In this document: positions 1-6,398 of the stretch, piece by piece
How positions within the stretch are numbered: the first letter of the stretch is position 1
Layout: every line of letters starts with the position of its first letter
From: Flemingiibacterium sp045534235
GTDB taxonomy: Bacteria; Bacillota; Clostridia; Oscillospirales; CAG-272
DNA length: 7,076 bases
Assembly (NCBI GenBank): GCA_045534235.1
Contig: JAZSJI010000157.1
Location: 1 to 7,076 of the forward strand
Reading direction: 5' to 3'
The notes under the pieces: model-generated
The model's input: only the letters and a program-made list of their open reading frames with translations
What the model was told of the DNA's origin: nothing
Database searches by the model: none
Made by a program: the position numbers and the translations under genes

Positions 1-11
1 AATAAACTTTT

Positions 12-18
12 AAAGGAG
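12..18 (+). promoter_or_regulatory. Ribosome binding site of galM
   Basis: AAAGGAG lies 7 nt upstream of the ATG at 26. It is a strong, well-spaced Shine-Dalgarno match and fixes the galM start. The 11 bases to its left are A/T-rich and too short to show a promoter. Confidence 0.85.
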
Positions 19-25
19 CACGGAA

Positions 26-1084
26 ATGATAACGAAGGAGCTTTTCGGCAAAAAGCCTTGCGGCTGTGAGGTCTATGCATACACCGTAACCAACAAAAGC
101 GGAGCGTCGGCGTGTATTCTCACGCTTGGCGGTATTCTTCGCTCGCTCTATATGCCTGACCGTGAGGGCAAAATGGCTGACGTCGTGTGCGGCTTTGACA
201 GCGTGGAGGCATATCTTGCCGACACGAGCTATTACGGCTCGAGCGTCGGACGTTACGGCAACCGCATAGCAAACGGTCGCTTTACGCTTGACGGTACGAC
301 CTATCAGCTCGCAATAAACGACAGAGGCTGCAACCATCTTCACGGCGGTATCGAGGGCTTTAACAGAAAGATCTGGGACGCAGAGCCGTTTGAGGCATCG
401 GGCGAGCAGGGCGTTATTCTCACGCTTGTAAGCCCTGATGGCGAGGAGAATTATCCCGGTGAGCTTCACGTCAAGGTAACGTACACGCTCACCGATGAAA
501 ACGAGCTTAAGATTCGCTATGAGGCGACGAGTGACAAGGATACTATACTCAATATGACAAATCACTCGTATTTCAACCTCGGCGGATTCGACTCGGGTGC
601 TGTTACCGATCAGCTTCTTCAGATAAGCGCGGACACCTATACCGAGGTAAATGACGTGCTTATTCCTACTGGCAACAATCCAAAGGTTGAGGGAACACCT
701 TTTGATTTCAGAATTGCAAAGCCCATTGGCAAGGACATTGACGCTGACCACGCGCAGACCAAGATCGGCGAGGGCTACGACCATAACTTTAACTTTACCG
801 AGTGGGACGGCGCCTTAAGGAAGCAGGCGGAGATGTACGATAAAAAGTCGGGACGAGTTATGAGCGTTATCACCGATCAGCCGGCGATCCAGCTTTACTC
901 GGGCAACGGTATGGGCGACGACATTTGCTTCAAGAACGGAGTAAAGCAGGTAAGACGAGGCGCGATCTGCCTTGAAACGCAGCACGCTCCCGACAGCCCC
1001 AATCACGAGAGCTGGCCGACTACGAAGCTTCTCGCGGGCGAAAAGTACGATACGACAACGATTTACGCTTTTAGCGTCAGATAA
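26..1084 (+). CDS. galM: Aldose 1-epimerase (mutarotase)
   Basis: This 352-residue protein is a cytosolic galactose mutarotase-like enzyme. The family interconverts alpha and beta anomers of galactose, glucose and related aldoses, feeding the Leloir pathway. Family landmarks are present in order: GRYGNRIANG (about 75-84) with a substrate-contact Arg, NHLHGG (103-108) with the first active-site His at 106, TNHSYFNL (178-185) with the presumed general acid His180, YDHNF (251-255) with Asp252 contacting the sugar, and CLETQ (315-319) with the presumed catalytic base Glu317. The full catalytic set is therefore intact and the length is normal for the family. The start is supported by a strong Shine-Dalgarno site. 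No galK, galT or galE is in view, so a role in galactose use specifically is an inference; a mutarotase for another aldose is possible. The stop codon is TAA. Confidence 0.95.
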   Translation: MITKELFGKKPCGCEVYAYTVTNKSGASACILTLGGILRSLYMPDREGKMADVVCGFDSVEAYLADTSYYGSSVGRYGNRIANGRFTLDGTTYQLAINDRGCNHLHGGIEGFNRKIWDAEPFEASGEQGVILTLVSPDGEENYPGELHVKVTYTLTDENELKIRYEATSDKDTILNMTNHSYFNLGGFDSGAVTDQLLQISADTYTEVNDVLIPTGNNPKVEGTPFDFRIAKPIGKDIDADHAQTKIGEGYDHNFNFTEWDGALRKQAEMYDKKSGRVMSVITDQPAIQLYSGNGMGDDICFKNGVKQVRRGAICLETQHAPDSPNHESWPTTKLLAGEKYDTTTIYAFSVR

Positions 1085-1087
1085 GTA

Positions 1088-1987
1088 ATGCAGGAATTTT
1101 TACATCACGCGCTTCACGCGCTGGCGCATACGCTTGAGCATACCTGGTATATGCTTTTTGTGCTCTTTTTGGTTTACCTCGTTATCGAGCTTATCGAGCA
1201 TAAGGCAATGAACAAGGCGCGTGCGATATTATCAAACAAATACTACGGTATAGCGGCGGCATCAGCGCTCGGACTTTTTCCGCAGTGCGGATTTTCCGTC
1301 GCTGCCGCAAACCTATACGCAGAGAGGCTTATCAGCGCGGGTACGGTTGCGGCGGTATTCGTTGCAACGAGCGATGAGGCGCTTCCGATACTGCTTGCAA
1401 ATCCTGCGGCGGCAAAGTGGTTTTTGCCCGTGCTTCTTATAAAGTTCGTATGGGCGATCATCGTCGGACTTATCGTTAACCTTATATTTAAGCTGACGAA
1501 GCTTGACAGCCACGAGCCAAAGCATACGCACCACCATTCTCACGGTGAGCACAGGCACGAGAGCGGTGAGCACCATCACTGCGAGCATTGCGACTCGGGC
1601 AAGGGAATTTTTGTGACTGCGCTCAAGCGTACTGTTTCGGTGTTCCTATATATTTTTGTAACGTCATTCGTGCTTCACCTCGTTATCGACCTTGTGGGCG
1701 AGGACACGCTTCGTGCTATGCTTATGACCGACAGTCTCGCACAGCCGTTTTTGGCGGCGCTTATCGGGCTTATCCCGAACTGTGCGGCGAGCATTGTAAC
1801 CACGGAGCTTTTCGTTTCGGGTGCACTGGGCTTCGGCTCGCTTGTCGCGGCACTTTCGGCAGGTGCGGGCATCGGTATGCTCGTGCTTTTCAGGGTAAAC
1901 CGCGACCATAAGAAAAATTTTGCACTGCTCGGTATTCTCTACGTTACGTCGGCACTGCTTGGCGTGATAATCGAGCTTATTGTGTAA
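1088..1987 (+). CDS. Putative metal permease with His-rich loop (ArsP_2 / putative manganese transporter family)
   Basis: This 299-residue membrane protein resembles the family called putative 10TM heavy-metal exporter (ArsP_2, formerly DUF2899), often named putative manganese transporter. I see about eight hydrophobic segments, near residues 20-38, 53-75, 83-106, 112-135, 183-204, 218-240, 243-268 and 277-298. The two halves look duplicated: GLFPQC (62-67) in the first is matched by GLIPNC (227-232) in the second, each followed by a small-residue-rich helix. TSDEALP (94-100) adds acidic residues within a membrane segment. Between the halves, residues 142-168 hold 12 His and 2 Cys, ending HHHCEHC, a probable metal-binding loop. 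The gene starts 3 nt after the galM stop with no clear Shine-Dalgarno site, so translation is probably coupled. The transported metal and direction cannot be read from the sequence; efflux of a divalent metal is the family-based guess. Confidence 0.82.
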   Translation: MQEFLHHALHALAHTLEHTWYMLFVLFLVYLVIELIEHKAMNKARAILSNKYYGIAAASALGLFPQCGFSVAAANLYAERLISAGTVAAVFVATSDEALPILLANPAAAKWFLPVLLIKFVWAIIVGLIVNLIFKLTKLDSHEPKHTHHHSHGEHRHESGEHHHCEHCDSGKGIFVTALKRTVSVFLYIFVTSFVLHLVIDLVGEDTLRAMLMTDSLAQPFLAALIGLIPNCAASIVTTELFVSGALGFGSLVAALSAGAGIGMLVLFRVNRDHKKNFALLGILYVTSALLGVIIELIV

Positions 1988-1998
1988 AAAATACACTC

Positions 1999-2003
1999 AA
2001 GGA
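1999..2003 (+). promoter_or_regulatory. Ribosome binding site of prfA
   Basis: AAGGA sits 7 nt before the ATG at 2011, inside the 23-nt gap after the permease gene. It supports the chosen prfA start. Confidence 0.7.
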
Positions 2004-2010
2004 CTAAATA

Positions 2011-3078
2011 ATGTTTGAAAAATTAAAGATAACCGAAGAAAATTACGAAAAAATGGCGGAGGATCTCGCAAATCCCGAGATAATCTGCGACAGTGAAAAA
2101 TATGCGAAGCTTATGCGCGAGCACAAGCGCCTCACTCCCATTATCGAAAAATACCGCGAATATAAGGACTGCACCGAGCAGCTTGCCGACACCGAGGAAA
2201 TGCTCGCAGAGAAGCTTGACGCCGAAATGGAGGCAATGGCTCGCGAGGAGCTTTCCGCGCTTAAGGAAAAGCTTCCGCAGATCGAGCGTGAGCTTCAGGT
2301 GCTCCTTCTGCCGCGTGATCCTAACGACGACAAAAACGTCATCATCGAAATACGCGGCGGTGCGGGCGGCGATGAGGCGGCGCTCTTTGCGTACGTTCTG
2401 TACCGTATGTATACGATGTACGCGGCGACTGTTGGTTGGAAATGTGAGATACTCTCCTGCAACGAAACCGAGCTTGGCGGATTTAAGGAAGTCAGCTTTA
2501 TGGTCGAGGGCGAGGGTGCGTACTCGCGCCTCAAGTTCGAGTCGGGCGTTCACCGAGTACAGCGCGTACCCGTGACGGAGTCGCAGGGAAGAATACAGAC
2601 ATCTACCGCGACGGTTGCGGTGCTTCCCGAGGCAGAGGACGTTGAAATTGAGATAAACCAATCCGATCTTGAGATCGAAACGATAAAATCGAGCGGCGCG
2701 GGCGGTCAGCACGTCAATAAGACCGAGTCGGCGATACGCCTTATCCACAAGCCCACGGGTATCGTTATCGAATGTCAGGACGAGCGCTCGCAGTTCAAAA
2801 ACCGTGACAAGGCGATGAAGCTTCTGCGTACCCGCCTTTACGATATGAAGCAGGCGGAGCAGGATGCAAAAATAGCGTCCGAGCGTAAGAGTCAGGTCGG
2901 TACGGGAGATCGAAGCGAGCGTATCCGTACGTACAATTATCCGCAGAGCCGTATCACCGACCACCGCATCGGACTCACGCTCCATTCGCTTGAGGACTTT
3001 TTAAACGGTAATATTGACGAAATGCTGACGGCACTTGCCACCGCGGATACGGCGGCAAAGCTTGCCTCGGCAGAATAA
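2011..3078 (+). CDS. prfA: Peptide chain release factor 1 (RF1)
   Basis: This is a class I release factor of 355 residues, the usual RF1 length. It recognises UAA and UAG in the ribosomal A site and triggers peptidyl-tRNA hydrolysis. The N-terminal part (about 1-100) is a charged helical domain. GGAGGDEA (116-123) is the conserved segment that begins the core. The stop-codon recognition tripeptide is PVT at 187-189, inside HRVQRVPVTE. The Pro-x-Thr form marks RF1, whereas RF2 carries SPF. The catalytic GGQ lies at 231-233 in SSGAGGQHVNKTES; its Gln is the residue normally methylated by PrmC. The C-terminal part (about 300-355) contains the conserved RTYNYPQSRITDHR stretch (306-319). A good Shine-Dalgarno site precedes the start. 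The prmC gene, often adjacent to prfA in Bacillota, is on neither side here. Confidence 0.98.
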   Translation: MFEKLKITEENYEKMAEDLANPEIICDSEKYAKLMREHKRLTPIIEKYREYKDCTEQLADTEEMLAEKLDAEMEAMAREELSALKEKLPQIERELQVLLLPRDPNDDKNVIIEIRGGAGGDEAALFAYVLYRMYTMYAATVGWKCEILSCNETELGGFKEVSFMVEGEGAYSRLKFESGVHRVQRVPVTESQGRIQTSTATVAVLPEAEDVEIEINQSDLEIETIKSSGAGGQHVNKTESAIRLIHKPTGIVIECQDERSQFKNRDKAMKLLRTRLYDMKQAEQDAKIASERKSQVGTGDRSERIRTYNYPQSRITDHRIGLTLHSLEDFLNGNIDEMLTALATADTAAKLASAE

Positions 3079-3081
3079 GGG
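3077..3081 (+). promoter_or_regulatory. Ribosome binding site of sua5 overlapping the prfA stop
   Basis: AAGGG uses the last two bases of the prfA TAA stop and lies 5 nt before the ATG at 3087. Ribosomes finishing prfA would sit on this site, so expression of the two genes is probably coupled. Confidence 0.6.
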
Positions 3082-3086
3082 TTAAA

Positions 3087-4124
3087 ATGGACACCAGAAT
3101 AGCGTATCTCACCGCCGACAGTGCGGCTGACAATCAAATATTTGCGTGCGGCGGCAAGATACTTCGCGAGGGCGGACTCGTCGCGTTCCCAACGGAAACG
3201 GTCTACGGTCTTGGCGCGAACGCACTCGACTCTACCGCCGCGGCGAAAATATACGCGGCAAAGGGCAGGCCGTCCGACAATCCGCTGATAATCCACCTCG
3301 CACGCGTCGAGGACGCGGAGAAATATTGCTACACGAGCGCGCTTTTCTATAAGCTCGCGGCGGCGTTTATGCCGGGACCTCTTACGGTCGTGATGAAAAA
3401 GCGCGACTGCGTGCCGAGCACCGTTACGGGCGGGCTTGATACAGTCGCCGTGCGTGTTCCCGCAAACGAGTGGGCACGCCGCCTTATTGAGGCGGCAGGC
3501 GTACCCGTTGCCGCGCCGAGTGCGAATTTATCGGGTAAGCCAAGCCCGACACAACCCGAGCACGTTATAGAGGATATGAACGGCAGGTCGGATATGATTA
3601 TCTGCGGCGGCTCGTGCGATATTGGCGTGGAGTCGACTATCGTTAAGATAGACGACGGCAAAATGACGCTTCTGCGCCCGGGTGGCGTAACGCTTGAAAT
3701 GCTATCGCTTATCGGCGACGTAGAGCTCGACAAAGCTATCGTCGGCAAGCTCGCAGACGGCGAGCGGCCGCTTGCACCCGGGATGAAATACCGCCACTAC
3801 GCACCAAACACGAGCGTGGTGCTCATTGACGGCACTACTTCGGCGATGCGCGAGTACATCGCATCTGCGGCGAAGGATAAAAACGTAGGCGCTCTGCTTT
3901 TTGACGACGAGCTTTTAAAATTCGCCGATACCGGCGCGACGCTCGTTTCGCTCGGTGAACACACCCCCGAGGCCGAGGCGCACAGCCTTTTTGCGAAGCT
4001 TCGCGAGGTCGACGCATACGGTTGCGACGTGTTCTTCGCAAGGCTTCCCGATAAAAAAGGAATCGGACTTGCGCTCTACAACCGTATGATAAAAGCGGCA
4101 GGACACAGTATAGTAACTCTTTAA
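3087..4124 (+). CDS. ywlC: Threonylcarbamoyl-AMP synthase, long Sua5/YwlC form
   Basis: The 345-residue protein makes L-threonylcarbamoyl-AMP from threonine, bicarbonate and ATP. This is the first step of t6A37 synthesis in tRNAs that read ANN codons; TsaB, TsaD and TsaE finish the transfer. The YrdC-type catalytic domain spans about 15-210, with PTETVYGLG (35-43), the nucleotide-binding KGRP (59-62) followed by NP at 65-66, PSANLSG (144-150), GVEST (180-184) and RPGG (197-200). The linker PGMKYRHYAP (231-240) is the segment that covers the active site in long Sua5 enzymes. A C-terminal Sua5 domain (about 243-345) follows, so this is the two-domain form rather than the single-domain TsaC. It begins 8 nt after prfA with a Shine-Dalgarno site overlapping the prfA stop. 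Linkage of sua5/ywlC to prfA is common in Bacillota. The symbol ywlC follows Bacillus usage; sua5 is equivalent. Confidence 0.96.
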   Translation: MDTRIAYLTADSAADNQIFACGGKILREGGLVAFPTETVYGLGANALDSTAAAKIYAAKGRPSDNPLIIHLARVEDAEKYCYTSALFYKLAAAFMPGPLTVVMKKRDCVPSTVTGGLDTVAVRVPANEWARRLIEAAGVPVAAPSANLSGKPSPTQPEHVIEDMNGRSDMIICGGSCDIGVESTIVKIDDGKMTLLRPGGVTLEMLSLIGDVELDKAIVGKLADGERPLAPGMKYRHYAPNTSVVLIDGTTSAMREYIASAAKDKNVGALLFDDELLKFADTGATLVSLGEHTPEAEAHSLFAKLREVDAYGCDVFFARLPDKKGIGLALYNRMIKAAGHSIVTL

Positions 4125-4127
4125 AAT
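4100..4127 (+). promoter_or_regulatory. Possible weak promoter upstream of parC
   Basis: AGGACA (4100-4105, 4 of 6 matches to the sigma-70/SigA -35 consensus) is followed after 16 nt by TAAAAT (4122-4127, 5 of 6 to the -10 consensus). It straddles the end of the sua5 gene and the largest intergenic gap. Such partial matches arise by chance, so this is only a candidate for a separate parC start. Confidence 0.2.
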
Positions 4128-4143
4128 AAATCACCTATGAAAC

Positions 4144-4147
4144 GGAG
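4144..4147 (+). promoter_or_regulatory. Ribosome binding site of parC
   Basis: GGAG lies 6 nt upstream of the ATG at 4154. It supports this start over the nearby out-of-frame ATG at 4137. Confidence 0.7.
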
Positions 4148-4153
4148 AAGAAA

Positions 4154-6397
4154 ATGGCACGTAAAACGAAAGACGTCGAGCGCACCACAAGCGGTATAAC
4201 CGCAGAAATAACCGATCAGGCGATAACCGATACCATACGCACAAACTTTATGCCGTACGCGATGTACGTCATACGCGACCGGGCGATCCCCGAGATCGAC
4301 GGTCTGAAGCCCTCTCACCGTAAGCTGCTTTATACGATGTATAAAATGGGACTTCTGACGGGCGGACGCACAAAGAGTGCTAATGTCGTCGGTCAAACTA
4401 TGAAGCTTAACCCTCACGGTGACGCGGCGATATACGAAACTATGGTGCGTCTGACGAAGGGACACGAGGCGCTGCTTCACCCGTTCGTTGACTCCAAGGG
4501 CTCGTTCGGCAAGCAGTACAGCCGCGATATGGCGTACGCCGCATCGCGTTATACGGAGGTAAAGCTTGACCCATTCTGCGCCGAGCTTTTCCGCGGCATC
4601 GACAAGGACGCCGTCGATATGGTCGACAACTACGACGCGACGATGAAGGAGCCGGAGCTGCTTCCGACGACCTTCCCGAACGTGCTCGTAACGCCAAATC
4701 TCGGTATAGCTGTCGGTATGACGAGTAACATCTGCTCGTTTAACCTCTCCGAGGTGTGCGACGGTGCGATACAGCTTCTTCGCCGTCCCGAAACACCGGT
4801 TGACAAGATGCTCGATATCATAAAAGCCCCCGACTTTCCGGGCGGCGCGTACCTTATCTACGACCGCGACAAGATGCGTGACGTGATGCTGACGGGACGC
4901 GGCGCTGTCACGCTTCGCTCGCGTTACAGCTACGATAAAAAGGACAACTGCATCGACATCACGCAGATTCCGTACTCGACCTCGATCGAGCTTATAATGA
5001 ACCGCATAACCGACCTCGTAAAAGAGGGCAAGCTTAAGGAGATCACCGATTTCCGCGATGAAATTGACCTGTCGGGCTTCAAGCTGACTATCGACCTTCG
5101 CCGCGGCGTGGACCCCGACAAGCTTATGACCAAGCTTTTTAAGCTGACCACGCTTGAGGACAACTTTAACTGTAACTTCAACGTGCTTATTGACGGCACA
5201 CCGCGTCAGATAGGCGTTATCGAGATACTTAAGGAATGGATAAAGTTCCGTATGACCTGCGTGCGCCGTGAGCTTTCCTTTGATCTCAAAAAGAAGAAGG
5301 ACAAGCTGCATCTCCTGCTCGGTCTCGGTAAGATCCTGGTTGACATCGACAAGGCGATCAAGATAGTACGCGAAACCGAAAAGGATGCTGACGTTGTTCC
5401 TAACCTTATGGTTGGATTTGATATCGACGAGATACAGGCAGAGTATATTGCGGAGATAAAGTTGCGTTACTTAAACCGCGAGTACATTATCAACCGCATC
5501 AAGGAGATAGAAACCCTGCAAGCAGATATTGCCGAGCTTGAGGCGAAGATCGGCGACGATTTGAAGGTTCGCGAGCATATCGCAAACGAGCTTCGTGAAA
5601 TCAAGAAAAAGTACGGCATGCCGAGAAAAACTCAGCTTATCTATCCCGATGAGATCGAGGTTTACGAGCCCGAGAGCGAGGTCGAAAACTACAGCGTACG
5701 TGTATATCTCACGCGTGACGGCTACTTCAAGAAGATCACTCCGCAGTCGCTTCGCGGAAGCGACGAGCAAAAGCTCAAGGACGGCGATATTATCGTTTAC
5801 GAGCAGGACACCGAGAATATTGCGGAGCTTCTGTTCTTCTCCGACAAGGCGCAGTGCTACAAGGCGAAGGTTGACGACTTCGACAACGTAAAGGCGTCAC
5901 AGCTTGGCGATTATATCCCGGCAAAACTCGGCTTCGACGAGGGCGAAAAGGTTGCGGCTATGGCGGTCGTTACCGAGTATAAGGACGAATACGAGATGCT
6001 GTTTGTGTTTGAAAACGGCAAGGGCGTACGCGTGCCCCTGTCCGCATACCAGACAAAAACCAACCGCAAAAAGCTTACTTCCGCATACTGCGAGAGCGTA
6101 CCGCTTGCGGGCGCTGTATTCCTTACCGCGCCCACTGAAGTCCTTATTGCAAATAATGCACACCGCGCTATTGCGATAAAGACTACTCTCGTTCCGCAAA
6201 AGACAACTCGAAGCTCCGTTGGCGTACAGCTTATGCAGATGAAACGCGGACAGAAGGTCGTATCCGTCACCACCAATTACGCAGACAAGATAGCAAATCC
6301 GTCGAAATACAACAAGATAAAGATACCTGCGGCGTCCGTGCTTCTTGAGGAGTTTGACATCGACAAGATGCAGATACGTTTCGGCGATGAAGACTAA
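4154..6397 (+). CDS. parC: Type IIA DNA topoisomerase subunit A, ParC-like (topoisomerase IV)
   Basis: This 747-residue protein is the breakage-reunion subunit of a type IIA topoisomerase, which passes one duplex through another using ATP hydrolysed by its B partner. The N-terminal core carries IPEIDGLKPSHRKLLY (45-60), the helix-turn-helix region with NPHGDAAIYET (86-96), and the catalytic Tyr133 in SRYTE (131-135). A tower and charged coiled-coil region spans about 360-490, including a KKKKDK run near 379-384. The C-terminal part (about 500-747) fits roughly five beta-pinwheel blades. The GyrA box (QRRGGKG type), which should follow VYLTRDGY (517-524), is absent; RGSDEQKLKDGD (534-545) stands in its place. 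Lack of the box and the ParC-like length argue for a decatenase/relaxase rather than a supercoiling gyrase. Clostridial annotations often label such proteins gyrase A, so the assignment depends on the partner. No B-subunit gene lies beside it. At the positions of E. coli GyrA Ser83 and Asp87 it has Ala91 and Glu95. Confidence 0.9.
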   Translation: MARKTKDVERTTSGITAEITDQAITDTIRTNFMPYAMYVIRDRAIPEIDGLKPSHRKLLYTMYKMGLLTGGRTKSANVVGQTMKLNPHGDAAIYETMVRLTKGHEALLHPFVDSKGSFGKQYSRDMAYAASRYTEVKLDPFCAELFRGIDKDAVDMVDNYDATMKEPELLPTTFPNVLVTPNLGIAVGMTSNICSFNLSEVCDGAIQLLRRPETPVDKMLDIIKAPDFPGGAYLIYDRDKMRDVMLTGRGAVTLRSRYSYDKKDNCIDITQIPYSTSIELIMNRITDLVKEGKLKEITDFRDEIDLSGFKLTIDLRRGVDPDKLMTKLFKLTTLEDNFNCNFNVLIDGTPRQIGVIEILKEWIKFRMTCVRRELSFDLKKKKDKLHLLLGLGKILVDIDKAIKIVRETEKDADVVPNLMVGFDIDEIQAEYIAEIKLRYLNREYIINRIKEIETLQADIAELEAKIGDDLKVREHIANELREIKKKYGMPRKTQLIYPDEIEVYEPESEVENYSVRVYLTRDGYFKKITPQSLRGSDEQKLKDGDIIVYEQDTENIAELLFFSDKAQCYKAKVDDFDNVKASQLGDYIPAKLGFDEGEKVAAMAVVTEYKDEYEMLFVFENGKGVRVPLSAYQTKTNRKKLTSAYCESVPLAGAVFLTAPTEVLIANNAHRAIAIKTTLVPQKTTRSSVGVQLMQMKRGQKVVSVTTNYADKIANPSKYNKIKIPAASVLLEEFDIDKMQIRFGDED

Positions 6398-6398
6398 T

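Noticed and set aside
1588..1911. 107-codon plus-strand open frame inside the permease gene in another frame.
   Set aside because: It is Cys/Arg/Gly-rich out-of-frame translation with no membrane segments or motifs; the permease frame explains the region.
1982..1996. Small hairpin GTGTA-AAAAA-TACAC at the end of the permease gene, considered as a terminator.
   Set aside because: The stem is only 5 bp and A/T-rich, with no U-tract after it; the prfA ribosome binding site follows at once.
2093..2575. 160-codon plus-strand open frame inside prfA.
   Set aside because: It is Arg/Ser-rich out-of-frame translation typical of a shadow, with no ribosome binding site and fully inside a strongly conserved gene.
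2023..2985. 320-codon open frame on the minus strand, antisense to prfA.
   Set aside because: It is also in codon register with the sense gene and explained by the same codon avoidance. prfA itself is unmistakable, with its PVT and GGQ motifs.
4137..4199. A 20-codon open frame beginning MKRRRKWHVK that overlaps the parC start, considered as a leader peptide.
   Set aside because: It has no ribosome binding site of its own, contains the parC Shine-Dalgarno site within its coding part, and shows no attenuator-like hairpins or run of regulatory codons.
4121..5311. 396-codon open frame on the minus strand, antisense to parC.
   Set aside because: It is in exact codon register with parC, so it stays open because parC avoids TTA, CTA and TCA codons. 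The translation is Arg/His/Val-rich with no recognisable motif.
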